Positions 26,193 to 37,566 are shown, counted from the stretch's first letter. The stretch is DNA of 64,000 bases from Streptomyces sp. MST-110588 (GCF_022695595.1 NZ_CP074380.1:7034501-7098500), one strand, 5' to 3'. Numbers and translations: made by a program. Notes: generated from the sequence alone by a model not told the origin.

Positions 26193-27688
26193 GTACGCGG
26201 GGCCCCAGGGGCAGCCCGGATGTCCCGCGTGACCCGCGTGATGTGACGCCCCGGAAGGCCCGCTGGTACCGCGAGGTGACGGCCCGGCAGTGGAAGGCGA
26301 TGTTCGCCGCGTGGATCGGCTACCTCCTGGACGGCTTCGACTTCGTCCTCATCACCCTCGTACTGACCGAGATCGCCGACGACTTCGGTCTGAGCACGGT
26401 CACCGCCGCCTCCCTGGTGTCCGGCGCGTTCATCACGCGGTGGCTGGGCGGCGCCGTCCTGGGCGCGCTGGGCGACCGGTACGGCCGCAAGGCCGCCATG
26501 ATCACCAGCATCCTCCTGTACTCGCTCGGCACCTTCGCCTGCGGATTCGCCTGGGGGTACACCAGCCTGTTCGTGGCCCGCCTGGTGATCGGCACGGGGA
26601 TGGCCGGGGAGTACAGCGCCGGCGCCACGTACGTGCTGGAGAGCTGGCCACCCCGTATGCGCAACCGGGCCTCCGGCTTCCTGATATCCGGGTACGCGGG
26701 CGGCACGGTCCTGGCGGCCGAGCTGTACAAGTGGGTGGTGCCGCACTGGGGCTGGCGCTGGATGTTCTGGATCGGGGGGCTGCCGGTCTTCGTCGCCCTA
26801 TGGGTGCGCCGCTCCCTGCCGGAAGCCGGCGACTGGGAAGCCGAGACGGCAGGCACCGCCGAGCGGCCCCACCCCTTGCGGCCACTGCTGGCCACACGCC
26901 TGCGCCGCAGGCTCAACACGGCCCTGGCCCTCCTCGCCCTCGCCGCTCTCTTCTGCGTCTTCACGCCCGTCGGCGCGGGAGCCGTCCCGTGGCTGTCCGT
27001 CCTGGCCGCCCTGTGCCTGACCGCGTTCGCCGTACAGCTCGGCGGCCGGCGCCGATGGGTGCTGTACGTGTCCTTGATGGCGACCGTCTTTTGCGCCTTC
27101 CTCTATAGCTGGCCCATCCAGGCGCTGCTGCCGACGTATCTGAAGACGGAGCTGGGATACACGCCCTCTCAAGTGACGGACGTGATGTTCTACGCGGGCT
27201 TCGGCACCATGGCGGGCTGCTGGCTCGCGGGCTTCGCGGGAGACCGGCTGGGGACCCGCCGTGCGTACGCCTGCACCCTGCTGGCCTCCCTGGCCTTCGT
27301 CTTCCCGGTCTTCGCCGTCCGGCACAGCCTGCTGTGGCTCGGTGTGCTGATCTTCGTGCTGCTCGCCCTCAGTCAGGGCATCTCCGGCATCCTGCCCAAG
27401 TACATCGCCGGTCACTTCTCCACCACGGACCGCGCGGCGTCACTCGGGTTCGTCTACAACGTCGGGGCGCTGGGCGGGGCGGTGGCGCCCGTCCTCGGCG
27501 CCCGCCTCGCCGAGGGCATGCCGCTGGGCCGGGCGCTGGCCGTCCTCACCTTCGTGCTGACCCTGGTCGTGGTCGTCCTGGTCGGCGGGGACGTTCCGCG
27601 GCGGCTGGCCCGTCTGCTGGACCGCGACACGCCGGGGGACCAGCTCGTACCCGTTACCGGCGACGCCTGTGGCGACGTGCGTACGTGA
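26189..27688 (+). CDS. nanT: MFS transporter closely resembling sialic acid permease NanT
   Basis: 499 residues, about 14 membrane helices, close to the length of E. coli NanT (496). The likeness is very strong as I recall the family: the opening WYREVTARQWKAMF then GYLLDGFDFVLI, ITRWLGGAVLGALGDRYGRKAAM, GMAGEYSAGATYV, YSWPIQALLPTYLKTELGY, and GFVYNVGALGGAVAPVLGA. NanT brings in N-acetylneuraminate with protons. It is translationally coupled to the lyase gene. Sialic acid use is not a textbook streptomycete trait, so the substrate should be treated as likely, not proved; no nanK or nanE is seen nearby. Confidence 0.82.
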   Translation: MSTRGPRGSPDVPRDPRDVTPRKARWYREVTARQWKAMFAAWIGYLLDGFDFVLITLVLTEIADDFGLSTVTAASLVSGAFITRWLGGAVLGALGDRYGRKAAMITSILLYSLGTFACGFAWGYTSLFVARLVIGTGMAGEYSAGATYVLESWPPRMRNRASGFLISGYAGGTVLAAELYKWVVPHWGWRWMFWIGGLPVFVALWVRRSLPEAGDWEAETAGTAERPHPLRPLLATRLRRRLNTALALLALAALFCVFTPVGAGAVPWLSVLAALCLTAFAVQLGGRRRWVLYVSLMATVFCAFLYSWPIQALLPTYLKTELGYTPSQVTDVMFYAGFGTMAGCWLAGFAGDRLGTRRAYACTLLASLAFVFPVFAVRHSLLWLGVLIFVLLALSQGISGILPKYIAGHFSTTDRAASLGFVYNVGALGGAVAPVLGARLAEGMPLGRALAVLTFVLTLVVVVLVGGDVPRRLARLLDRDTPGDQLVPVTGDACGDVRT

Positions 27689-27754
27689 CGCCTCGGGGCA
27701 CGCGCACAAGTGACGGCGCGTCAGTACGGGCGCACCCCGGCCGGTGACCGGGCC

Positions 27755-28522
27755 TTACTCCGTACGGTCCGCCTGCCGCCCCAGGACCACCCCGCGTACG
27801 CCGTCCAGTTCGGAGAGCTCCTCCACCAGCGGATGCGCAGATCCCGGGCCTTCCAGAGCGAGCAGGACCTCGGCCGGCACCCGCCCCCGGTCCCCGTCGT
27901 CGTATCCGGATCCGTCCCCGGACCCGGGCTCCACCTGGACGTCGGTCACCCGGAAGCCGCTGCGGGTGCACGTCTCCAGCATTCGGCCGAGGAGACCGCT
28001 GTGGCTTCGATAGGTCAGACGCAGTTCGATCCGTCCCTCGGCCGGTGCGGGCAGGACCCGTTCGGTGAGCTTGGGGAAGCCGCGCACGATCAGGAAGTGG
28101 ACCGCCGTCGCGCCGAGGGCCAGCAGGGGCAGGCCGCCCCCGCAGGCCATGCCGATGGCGCAGGTCAGCCAGATCGTGGCAGCCGTCGTCAGCCCGCGGA
28201 CCGCGTCCTTCTTGACGAAGATCAGTCCGCCGCCGATGAAGCCGATGCCGGAGACGATCTGCGCGGCGACGCGGGAGGGGTCCAGGGCGACGCCGTCCGT
28301 ACCCAGGAGCGCGCCGAAGCCGTGTACGGACACCTCCATGAACAGCGCGCTGCCCACACCCACCAGAGTGTGCGTCCGCAACCCGGCGCTCTTCTGCTGT
28401 ACCTCCCGCTCCAGCCCGATGAGCGAGGAGAGCAGCAGCGCGATGGCCAGCTCGGCGAACTGACGCATCCCCTGGCCGTTGTGGAAGTCGAACAAGGGGG
28501 CAGTGAGGTACGTGTGCGACAT
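27755..28522 (-). CDS. MgtC/SapB family membrane protein
   Basis: 255 residues. Four or five N-terminal helices carry the MgtC signature (LIGLEREVQQKSAGLRTHTLVGVGSALFM, QIVSGIGFIGGGLI, GLTTAATIW), and a soluble C-terminal ACT-like half follows, with a Gly/Asp-rich loop (GSGDGSGYDDGDRG). MgtC proteins help cells cope with low magnesium and acid and modulate the F-type ATPase. ATG at 28522 follows GGAGGGAC by about 10 bases. It converges with nanT. Confidence 0.85.
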   Translation of the reverse strand: MSHTYLTAPLFDFHNGQGMRQFAELAIALLLSSLIGLEREVQQKSAGLRTHTLVGVGSALFMEVSVHGFGALLGTDGVALDPSRVAAQIVSGIGFIGGGLIFVKKDAVRGLTTAATIWLTCAIGMACGGGLPLLALGATAVHFLIVRGFPKLTERVLPAPAEGRIELRLTYRSHSGLLGRMLETCTRSGFRVTDVQVEPGSGDGSGYDDGDRGRVPAEVLLALEGPGSAHPLVEELSELDGVRGVVLGRQADRTE

Positions 28523-28906
28523 GCGCCTATTGTCCCTCCGCTCCGGCCCGCCCGGGCGGCGCGGCACCCGCGTCGGGGCCGTTGTCAGTGGTCGCCGCTA
28601 ACGTCGTTGCGGCAGGGGGAAATGGGTCGCGCGAGCGGTGCGGCGCGCGGGAAACGGAGGAGGGGCGATGGCGGCGGGGGACCGGGTGATCGCGAGGTGT
28701 GCGCGGCGCGGCGCGTACGGGACTGCGGCGGACGGGCTCATGGCGTACGGGCTCGGGGTCATGGCGTACGGGCGAGCAGCCGTCGTCCGTACGGGTCTTG
28801 GGCCGTCCGCCACTTGCCCCGGGGGGCTTGTGGAAAGTGGAACGCGTTCTTAACATCGCGAGTGTTACATCAGTTGTGTCACAGCGGCCGGAGCACAGGG
28901 GGCTCG
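28523..28906. other. Divergent gap between mgtC and the beta-oxidation operon
   Basis: 384 bases without a convincing gene. The left half must hold the mgtC promoter. The middle (28705-28790) has repeated GCGTACGGG and ATGGCGTACGGG blocks. The right end holds the inverted repeat TAACA/TGTTA at 28851-28867 just before the racemase gene. Confidence 0.5.
28851..28867 (+). promoter_or_regulatory. Inverted repeat TAACATCGCGAGTGTTA upstream of the beta-oxidation operon
   Basis: TAACA (28851-28855) and TGTTA (28863-28867) flank TCGCGAG, making a nearly palindromic 17-base site 40 bases before the first gene. It has the size of a TetR or MerR operator; the MerR gene at the operon's far end is one candidate partner. 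Confidence 0.5.
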
Positions 28907-30205
28907 ATGGCAGGGACAGGGCACGGTCCGCTGAGCGGGGTGCGGGTGGTCGAGCTCGCCGGCATCGGGCCCGGCCCGTTCGCAGCGATGCTCCTGGCCG
29001 ACCTCGGAGCCGATGTCGTACGGGTGGACCGGCCCGGCGGGGCGGGGCTGCGCATCGACCCGGCGCACGACGTCACCAACCGCAACAAGCGTTCCGTCCT
29101 GGTGGACCTGAAGTCCAAGGAGGGGCCCGGCCGCGTACTGGAGCTCGTCGAGCGCGCCGACGTGCTGATCGAGGGCTACCGCCCCGGCGTCGCCGAACGT
29201 CTCGGTGTCGGCCCCGAGGAATGCCTGGCCCGTAACCCCCGGCTCGTCTACGGGCGGATGACGGGGTGGGGGCAGGAAGGCCCGCTCGCCGACACCGCGG
29301 GACACGACATCGGCTACATCGCCGTCACCGGCGCACTGGGGATGATCGGTTCCCCGGACGGCCCGCCCGCCTTCCCCGCCAACCTCCTCGGGGACTACGC
29401 GGGCGGCTCCCTCTACCTCGTCGTCGGCATCCTCGCGGCCCTCCAGTACGCCCGCGCGGAAGGCGGCAGCGGCCAGGTGGTGGACGCCGCGATCGTCGAC
29501 GGCACGGCCCATCTGACCGCGATGATCCACGGCATGCTGGCGGCCGGCGGCTGGCAGGACCGGCGCGGCGCCAACCTCCTGGACGGCGGTGCGCCCTTCT
29601 ACGGTACGTACGAGACCGCCGACGGCGGCCACATGACGGTGGGCGCGCTGGAGAAGCGGTTCTACACCGAGTTCGTCCGGCTGCTGGGCATCCAGGACAC
29701 GGCGCCCGACCGGGAGGACCCGGCCGCCTGGGGGGAGCTGCGCGAAGCCGTGGCCGCGGCGTTCAGGACCCGTACGCGCCAGGAGTGGACAGCCGTCTTC
29801 GAGGGGTCCGACGCCTGCGTCGCCCCGGTGCTCTCCCTCCGGGAGGCGCCCGGGCATCCGCATCTCGCCGCCCGGGGCACCTTCGTCGAGCACGCGGGCG
29901 TCCTGCAGCCCGCGCCCGCGCCGCGCTTCTCCCGCACCCCGGGCGCGGTACGGCGTCCGCCCGCCCTCCCCGGCGCGGACGCCGAGGAGGTGGCCCGCGA
30001 CTGGCAGCTCACCGACGGCGCCACGAGTAGGGCCGGCCTCAAGACCCCGCCGCCGGGGGCGTCCACGCCACCACGACCGTCTTCGTCGTCCGCCGCGTCC
30101 CCTTCCCCGTCGTCCGCTCCGTCCCCGTCGTCCGTGCCGTCGCGCCCGTCGCCGTCGCGCCCGGCCACGCCGCAGGGAACCGGTCCCAGGAGGCCCCGCA
30201 CATGA
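28907..30205 (+). CDS. Alpha-methylacyl-CoA racemase (family III CoA-transferase fold)
   Basis: 432 residues. Catalytic positions of M. tuberculosis MCR appear conserved: His in GHDIGYIAVTGAL, Asp in NLLGDYAGGSLYLV, and Glu in PFYGTYETADGGHMTVGALE. The enzyme interconverts the 2R and 2S forms of branched acyl-CoAs so that they can enter beta-oxidation, which suits its place at the head of an acd-fadA-fadB operon. The last 50 residues are Ser/Pro repeats without domain character. ATG at 28907 follows AGGGGG; the stop overlaps the next ATG (ATGA). Confidence 0.86.
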   Translation: MAGTGHGPLSGVRVVELAGIGPGPFAAMLLADLGADVVRVDRPGGAGLRIDPAHDVTNRNKRSVLVDLKSKEGPGRVLELVERADVLIEGYRPGVAERLGVGPEECLARNPRLVYGRMTGWGQEGPLADTAGHDIGYIAVTGALGMIGSPDGPPAFPANLLGDYAGGSLYLVVGILAALQYARAEGGSGQVVDAAIVDGTAHLTAMIHGMLAAGGWQDRRGANLLDGGAPFYGTYETADGGHMTVGALEKRFYTEFVRLLGIQDTAPDREDPAAWGELREAVAAAFRTRTRQEWTAVFEGSDACVAPVLSLREAPGHPHLAARGTFVEHAGVLQPAPAPRFSRTPGAVRRPPALPGADAEEVARDWQLTDGATSRAGLKTPPPGASTPPRPSSSSAASPSPSSAPSPSSVPSRPSPSRPATPQGTGPRRPRT

Positions 30206-31368
30206 CCGCGCCATCGATCGCGCAGATGAAGCGCCGGATCTTCACCGAGGACCACGAAGCCTTCCGCGGGACCGTGCGCGCCTTCCTGGCCAAAGAGGTG
30301 ACGCCGCACTACGAGCAGTGGGAGAAGGACGGCATCGTCAGCCGGGACGCCTGGCGGGCGGCCGGCAGACAGGGGCTGCTGGGCCTGGCCGTGCCGCAGG
30401 AGTACGGGGGCGGGGGCGAGGCGGACTTCCGCTACAGCGCCGTACTGGCCGAGGAGTTCACCCGGGCCGGCGCCGCCGGGCTCGCCGTCGGCCTGCACAA
30501 CGACGTCATCGGCCCGTATCTGACCGAGCTGGCGACCGAGGAGCAAAAGCGCCGCTGGCTGCCCGGATTCTGCAGCGGTGAGATCATCACGGCCATCGCG
30601 ATGACCGAACCGGGCGCCGGCTCCGACCTCCAGGGCATCCGCACCACCGCCGAGGACCGCGGTGACCACTGGCTCCTGAACGGTTCCAAGACCTTCATCT
30701 CCAACGGCATCCTCGCCGACCTCGTCATCGTCGTCGCCAGGACGACCCCGGAAGGCGGCGCGCACGGCCTGAGCCTGCTCGTCGTCGAGCGCGGTATGGA
30801 GGGCTTCGAACGGGGCCGCAACCTGGACAAGATCGGCCAGAAGGCCCAGGACACCGCCGAACTGTTCTTCCACGACGTCCGCGTGCCCAAGGAGAACCTC
30901 CTCGGCGAGCTGAACGGCGCCTTCGTCCACCTGATGACCAACCTCGCGCAGGAGCGGATGGGCATCGCCGTGGCCGGGATCGCCGCCGCCGAGTACCTGC
31001 TGGAGATCACCACCCGGTACGTCAAAGAGCGTGAGGCGTTCGGACGGCCGCTGGCCAAGCTCCAGCACATCCGCTTCGAAATGGCCGAGATGGCCACCGA
31101 ATGCGCCGTCACCCGCGCGTTCCTGGACCGCTGCATCCTGGACCACTCCCGCGGCGAGCTGGAAGCGGTACACGCCTCGATGGCCAAGTGGTGGGCCACC
31201 GAGCTGCAAAAACGCGTGGCCGACCGCTGTCTGCAACTCCACGGCGGCTATGGCTACATGACCGAGTACCGCGTCGCCAGGGCATTCACCGACGGCCGCA
31301 TACAGACCATCTACGGAGGCACGACCGAGATCATGAAGGAGATCATCGGCCGCTCCCTCCTCGCCTGA
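30202..31368 (+). CDS. Acyl-CoA dehydrogenase (long-chain type)
   Basis: 388 residues, complete. Visible are the ACAD signature AMTEPGAGSDLQGIRTTA, the FAD-side GSKTFISNG, RMGIAVAGIAAAEYLLEITTRYVKEREAFG, and the C-terminal catalytic region LHGGYGYMTEYRVARAFTDGRIQTIYGGTTEIMKEIIGR. It makes the trans-2 double bond in the first step of fatty acyl-CoA beta-oxidation and passes electrons to ETF. Coupled to the racemase gene by ATGA; fadA follows 96 bases later. Confidence 0.9.
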   Translation: MTAPSIAQMKRRIFTEDHEAFRGTVRAFLAKEVTPHYEQWEKDGIVSRDAWRAAGRQGLLGLAVPQEYGGGGEADFRYSAVLAEEFTRAGAAGLAVGLHNDVIGPYLTELATEEQKRRWLPGFCSGEIITAIAMTEPGAGSDLQGIRTTAEDRGDHWLLNGSKTFISNGILADLVIVVARTTPEGGAHGLSLLVVERGMEGFERGRNLDKIGQKAQDTAELFFHDVRVPKENLLGELNGAFVHLMTNLAQERMGIAVAGIAAAEYLLEITTRYVKEREAFGRPLAKLQHIRFEMAEMATECAVTRAFLDRCILDHSRGELEAVHASMAKWWATELQKRVADRCLQLHGGYGYMTEYRVARAFTDGRIQTIYGGTTEIMKEIIGRSLLA

Positions 31369-31464
31369 CCGGGCGCCCCGGCCCACCGCCCGCCGACGGC
31401 CCGGCCCCGCCGGGACCCCTGACGGCCCCCGCCCGACCCGTAGCCATGTGAAAGGCAGCCTGTC

Positions 31465-32679
<1,215 letters not shown>

Positions 32680-32712
32680 CCGCCCGTCCCACCCCCTTAC
32701 GGAGAAGCCACA

Positions 32713-34886
32713 GTGAGCCAGTCCACCACCATCCGCTGGGAACAGGACGAGACCGGCGTCGTCACCCTCGTCCTGGACGACCCGGGCCAGTCGGCCAACA
32801 CCATGAACCAGGCGTTCAAGACCTCCCTGACGGCGGTCGCCGACCGGCTGGAGGCCGAGCGGGACAGCGTGCGGGGCGTCGTCTTCACCTCCGCCAAGAC
32901 ATCCTTCTTCGCCGGGGGCGACCTGCGCGAGCTGATCGCCGTCACCCCCGAGAACGCCCAGCAGGTGTTCGAGACGGGCATGGGCATCAAACGCGACCTG
33001 CGGCGCATCGAGACCTTCGGCAAGCCCGTCGTGGCCGCCATCAACGGCGCGGCGCTGGGCGGCGGTTACGAGATCGCGCTCGCCTGCCACCACCGCGTCG
33101 CCCTGGACGCCCCGGCCACCAGGATCGGCCTGCCCGAGGTGACGCTGGGCCTGCTTCCCGCGGCCGGCGGCGTCGCCCGTACGGTCCGGCTGCTGGGCAT
33201 CACCGACGCGCTGCTGAAGGTGCTCCTCCAGGGCACCCAGTACAGCGCCGTCCGCGCGCAGGAGGCGGGCCTGATCCACGAGGTCGCGGCCACCCCCGAG
33301 GACCTGCTCGCCAAGGCCCGCGCGTTCATCGACGCCCACCCCGAATCTCGGCAGCCCTGGGACGACAAGGGCTACCGCATCCCTGGCGGCACCCCCGCCC
33401 AGCCGAAGTTCGCGGCCAACCTCCCGGCCTTCCCCGCCAACTTGAAGAAGCAGCTCAACGGCGCCCCGTACCCGGCCCCGCGCAACATCCTGGCCGCCGC
33501 CGTCGAGGGCTCCCAGGTGGACTTCGAGACCGCGCAGACCATCGAGGCGCGCTACTTCGTGGAGCTGGTCACCGGCCAGACCTCCAAGAACATGATCCAG
33601 GCGTTCTTCTTCGACCTCCAGGCCGTCAACTCCGGCGCCAGCCGGCCCAAGGACATCGCGCCACGCCAGGTCCGCAAGGCCGTCGTCCTGGGCGCGGGCA
33701 TGATGGGCGCGGGCATCGCCTACGCCTGTGCCAAGGCGGGCATCGACGTCGTCCTGAAGGACGTGTCCCTGGAAGCCGCCCAGAGGGGCAAGGCGTATTC
33801 CGAGGGGCTGCTCGACAAGGCCCTGGCCAAGGGGCGTACGACACAGCGCAAGCGGGACGAACTGCTCGCCCGTATCACCCCCACCGCCGACCCGCGGGAC
33901 GCCGCGGGCTGTGACGCCGTCATCGAGGCGGTCTTCGAGGACACCGCCCTCAAGCACAAGGTCTTCCAGGAGATCCAGGACATCGTCGCCCCCGACGCCC
34001 TCCTGTGCTCCAACACCTCCACCCTCCCCATCACGGGTCTGGCCGAAGGCGTCGAGCGCGAGCGGGACTTCATCGGCCTGCACTTCTTCTCGCCCGTCGA
34101 CAAGATGCCGCTGGTGGAGATCATCAAGGGGGAGAAGACCGGCGCCGAGGCCCTGGCCCGGGCCTTCGACCTGGTACGGCAGATCCGTAAGACCCCCATA
34201 GTCGTCAACGACTCACGCGGCTTCTTCACCTCCCGCGTCATCGGCCACTTCATCAACGAGGGCGTGGCGATGGTCGCGGAGGGCGTCGAGCCGGCCTCCG
34301 TCGAGCAGGCCGCCGCCCAGGCCGGCTACCCGGCCAAGGTCCTGTCCCTGATGGACGAGCTGACCCTCACCCTCCCGCGCAAGATCCGCCAGGAGACCCG
34401 GCGGGCCGTCGAGGCGGCCGGCGGCACCTGGCAGGAGCACCCGGCCGACGCGGTCATCGACCGCATGGTGGACGAATTCGGGCGCCCCGGCCGCAGCGGG
34501 GGCGCGGGCTTCTACGAGTACGGGCCGGACGGCAAACGGGCCGGACTGTGGCCCGGCCTGCGGGAGCACTTCACCAAGGAGGACGTCTCGGTCCCCTTCC
34601 GGGACATGCAGGAGCGGATGCTCTTCGCGGAGGCGCTGGACACCGTCCGCTGCTTCGAGGAAGGCGTGCTGACCTCGGTCGCCGACGCCAACATCGGCTC
34701 GGTCCTCGGCATCGGCTTCCCGGGCTGGACCGGCGGCGTCATCCAGTACATCAACGGTTACGACGGTGGTCTGCCCGGATTCGTGTCCCGCGCGCGGGAA
34801 CTCCAGGCGGCGTACGGAGACCGCTTCGCGCCCCCGGCGCTGCTCGTGGAGAAGGCCGAGCGGGGGAGAGGTTCACGGACGCCTGA
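32713..34886 (+). CDS. fadB: FadB, enoyl-CoA hydratase/3-hydroxyacyl-CoA dehydrogenase, with a 3' frameshift
   Basis: The GTG start at 32713 follows GGAG. The N-terminal crotonase domain (about residues 1-200) has FFAGGDLREL, GAALGGGYEIALACH and LPEVTLGLLPAAGG. The dehydrogenase domain from about residue 310 has VVLGAGMMGAGIAYA and HFFSPVDKMPLVEI. The protein should end ...LLVEKAERGERFTDA at the TGA 34884-34886. That needs one more G in the run 34862-34866; as written the frame runs on for about 100 odd residues to 35169, across the opposite MerR gene. The span given is the expected gene. Only the last eight residues are affected, so activity may survive even if the change is real. Confidence 0.87.
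34861..34866 (+). other. Frameshift site in fadB (G run one base short)
   Basis: CGGGGGAGAGG is read CGG GGG AGA GG. One extra G would give AE-RGERFTDA-stop, the usual ending of this family. It matches the other G-run shifts in the window. Confidence 0.65.
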
Positions 34887-34952
34887 CCAAGGAGCCGAGG
34901 AACGGCCGGAGCGGGAGAGGCGCGGCGTGGAAGGGAGAAGCGGAAAACCGCC

Positions 34953-35780
34953 CTACTTGCCGTCCTTCCCGCCCGCGCCGTCCTTCCCGCCTGCCTCATC
35001 CGTCCCGTCCGTGCCGCCCCGGCCGCCCGTGCCCAGCCACTCCCGCAGTTCCTCCTTCATCGACCGCTGGAACGCCGTGACCAGTGCCTGGACCACCATC
35101 GGCTGCATGTGCGCGGACAGCGACCGCATCCGCGCCACCTCCTGCGCATCCGGCGCGACGTCCTGGTAGGGCTCCCACACCTCGTCCTTGAAGAGCCGGC
35201 TCAGTTCCCGTGCCGCCGAGCGGGTGTGCTCGATGACGACCGTACGGGCGGCCAGGATCGTCTCCAGGGCGATCGGGACGTCCAGCAGCCGGGTCCCCAG
35301 ATGCAGCAGGCCCGGGTCCACCTGGAAGACGTCCGGGTCCGGGGTCCGTACGAGCACGTTCATCGCGGCGAGACGGTCCAGGTCCTCCTCGGTCAGCTCC
35401 CGGCCGACCCGCCGCCGGAGCTGCTCGCGCGTCGCGTCCTGCGCGTCGTCCGGTATCCAGCCGGCCACCAGTGCCCGGTGGATGGCCAGGTCCTGGGCGC
35501 TGAGGTCCGGCGGGAGCCGGTCCAGGTAGCGCTCGATGGCGGCCAGCGTCATGCCCTGGTGCTGAAGCTCCTCGATCAGCGCGAGGCGGGAGAGGTGGCC
35601 GGGCCCGTAGAGACCGACCCGCCGTGGGCCGATCTCGGGCGGCGGCAGCAGTCCGCGCGTGCTGTAGAAGCGGATCGTACGGACGGTGACACCGGCCCGG
35701 GCGGCCAGTTCGTCCACGGTCAGGTGCGGATCTCCGGTGGGGCCGGCGGGGCCTGTGGCGTCGGCGGCGGGCTCGCTCAT
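34953..35780 (-). CDS. MerR-family regulator, probably of the fad operon
   Basis: 275 residues. A MerR winged-helix domain ([47 protein letters not shown], residues about 20-65) is followed by a long alpha-helical effector part and a Gly/Lys/Asp tail. It converges on fadB. The ATG at 35780 has no ribosome site; TACTGT ends five bases before it, so a leaderless transcript is plausible. MerR proteins of this type commonly sit next to and regulate fatty acid genes in streptomycetes; the TAACA/TGTTA site at 28851 is one possible target. Target assignment is inference. Confidence 0.82.
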   Translation of the reverse strand: MSEPAADATGPAGPTGDPHLTVDELAARAGVTVRTIRFYSTRGLLPPPEIGPRRVGLYGPGHLSRLALIEELQHQGMTLAAIERYLDRLPPDLSAQDLAIHRALVAGWIPDDAQDATREQLRRRVGRELTEEDLDRLAAMNVLVRTPDPDVFQVDPGLLHLGTRLLDVPIALETILAARTVVIEHTRSAARELSRLFKDEVWEPYQDVAPDAQEVARMRSLSAHMQPMVVQALVTAFQRSMKEELREWLGTGGRGGTDGTDEAGGKDGAGGKDGK

Positions 35781-35959
35781 GTTCAACAGTATTGCTGTCT
35801 CACCACTGGTGTGAAACCCGTGTGAGGCGCTTCGGTGCCACGCGTACCGCTGTGAGCAGGGGTAATACCCGTGGCTGGAAAGCGACCATGATGCGGTGCA
35901 GGTTACACCTATGTATCTTTCCGGCGAATCCGGACAGAACATCAGAAGTGATCATGGTT

Positions 35960-35975
35960 TGTGATCCAGCACACA
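35960..35975 (+). promoter_or_regulatory. CRP-like box upstream of the asparagine permease gene
   Basis: TGTGATCCAGCACACA matches TGTGA-N6-TCACA with one mismatch. It lies 105 bases before the permease start, in an otherwise gene-free gap (35781-36079) that also includes the MerR promoter. Confidence 0.45.
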
Positions 35976-36079
35976 GACGGCCGGGCGCTTCTCGGGGAAG
36001 GTGTGCCGTCGGCCGGCCTGCGGGACCCGCGAGGTTCGGCCACGGCTCCATCGCCTGCGGAAAGCGAGTTGAACAAGCT

Positions 36080-37566
36080 GTGAGCACGGAAACCGTCCAG
36101 GAAGACGCCTACAGGCCGCCGGGCGGGGGGAAGGCGCCGGCCGCGCAGGACGCGGGTGACGCCGGATACAGCAAGGGCCTCAAGGGCCGGCACGTCAACA
36201 TGATCGCGATCGGCGGGGCGATCGGTACCGGTCTGTTCCTCGGGGCGGGTGGCCGCCTCCACTCCGCCGGACCCGCCCTCGCCATCGCCTACGCGGTCTG
36301 CGGACTCTTCGCGTTCTTCGTCGTACGGGCCCTGGGCGAGCTCGTACTGCACCGCCCGTCCTCGGGCTCCTTCGTCTCCTACGCCCGTGAGTTCCTGGGC
36401 GAGAAGGGCGCGTACGTCGCCGGCTGGATGTACGTCGTGAACTGGTCCACGACCGGTATCGCCGACATCACGGCCATCGCGATGTACACGCACTACTGGA
36501 GCCTGTTCACCAGCATCCCGCAGTGGGTGATGGCGCTCGTCGCGCTCGCGGTCGTACTGACCGTCAACCTGATCTCGGTGAAGATCTTCGGTGAGCTGGA
36601 GTTCTGGTTCGCGATCATCAAGGTCGCGGCGCTGGTCGTCTTCATGTTCATCGGCATCTTCCTGCTGGCCACGCACCACCCGGTCGGCGGCCACACACCA
36701 GGGCTGAACCTGCTCACCGACAGCGGGGCATCTTCCCGCAGGGCCTGCTGCCGGTCGTGATCGTGCTCCAGGGCGTGGTCTTCGCCTACTCCGCCGTCGA
36801 GCTGGTGGGTGTGACCGCGGGTGAGACCAGCGAGCCGGAGAAGGTCGTGCCCAAGGCCGTCAACTCCATCATGTGGCGGGTGGGCGTCTTCTACGTCGGG
36901 TCGGTCATCCTGCTCGCGATGCTGCTGCCGTGGAACAAGTACGACGCCGGCGAGAGCCCCTTCGTCACCGTGCTCTCCCACGTCGGTGTGCCGGCCGCCG
37001 GTGACGTGATGAACCTGGTCGTGCTGACCGCGGCCATGTCCAGCCTGAACTCCGGCCTCTACTCGACCGGCCGCATCCTGCGCTCGATGTCGATGGCGGG
37101 ATCGGCGCCGAAGTTCGCCGGGCTGATGAACCGCAACCAGGTACCGTACGGCGGCATCATGCTCACCTCCGCGGTGTGCGTGCTGGGTGTGGGACTCAAC
37201 GCGGTCCTGCCCGACGACGCGTTCGAGATCGTGCTGAACATCGCGGCGCTGGGCATCATCAGCACCTGGTGCACGATCATGGTCTGCCACATGGTGTTCG
37301 TGCGGCGGACGAAGGAAGGGGCGCTGACGCGGCCACGGTTCCGGCTGCCGGGCACCCCCGTCACCGACATCGCCACCATCGTCTTCCTGCTCGGCGTGAT
37401 CGTCCTGATGTGGTTCGACAAGGGCGTGGGCCGGCACACCGTGATGCTGGTGCCGGTCCTCGGTGCCGCCCTGGTCGCCGGCTGGTTCGCGGTACGTGGC
37501 CGGGTGAACCGGATCGCGAAGGAGCGCGAGGCCGCACGGGCGGCTGCGGGACCGTCCGCCGAATAG
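36080..37566 (+). pseudogene. ansP: AnsP-like L-asparagine permease, interrupted by one frameshift
   Basis: An amino acid permease (APC superfamily) very like E. coli Ans[55 protein letters not shown], then in the second part LQGVVFAYSAVELVGVTAGE, LSSLNSGLYSTGRILRSM and FEIVLNIAALGIIS. The first frame ends at 36760 as [17 protein letters not shown]. With one more G in the run 36725-36728 the text becomes [22 protein letters not shown] and runs through to 37566, giving about 495 residues and 12 helices. GTG 36080 is taken as start. Either a sequencing error or a fresh inactivating mutation; nothing else in the gene is damaged. Confidence 0.8.
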
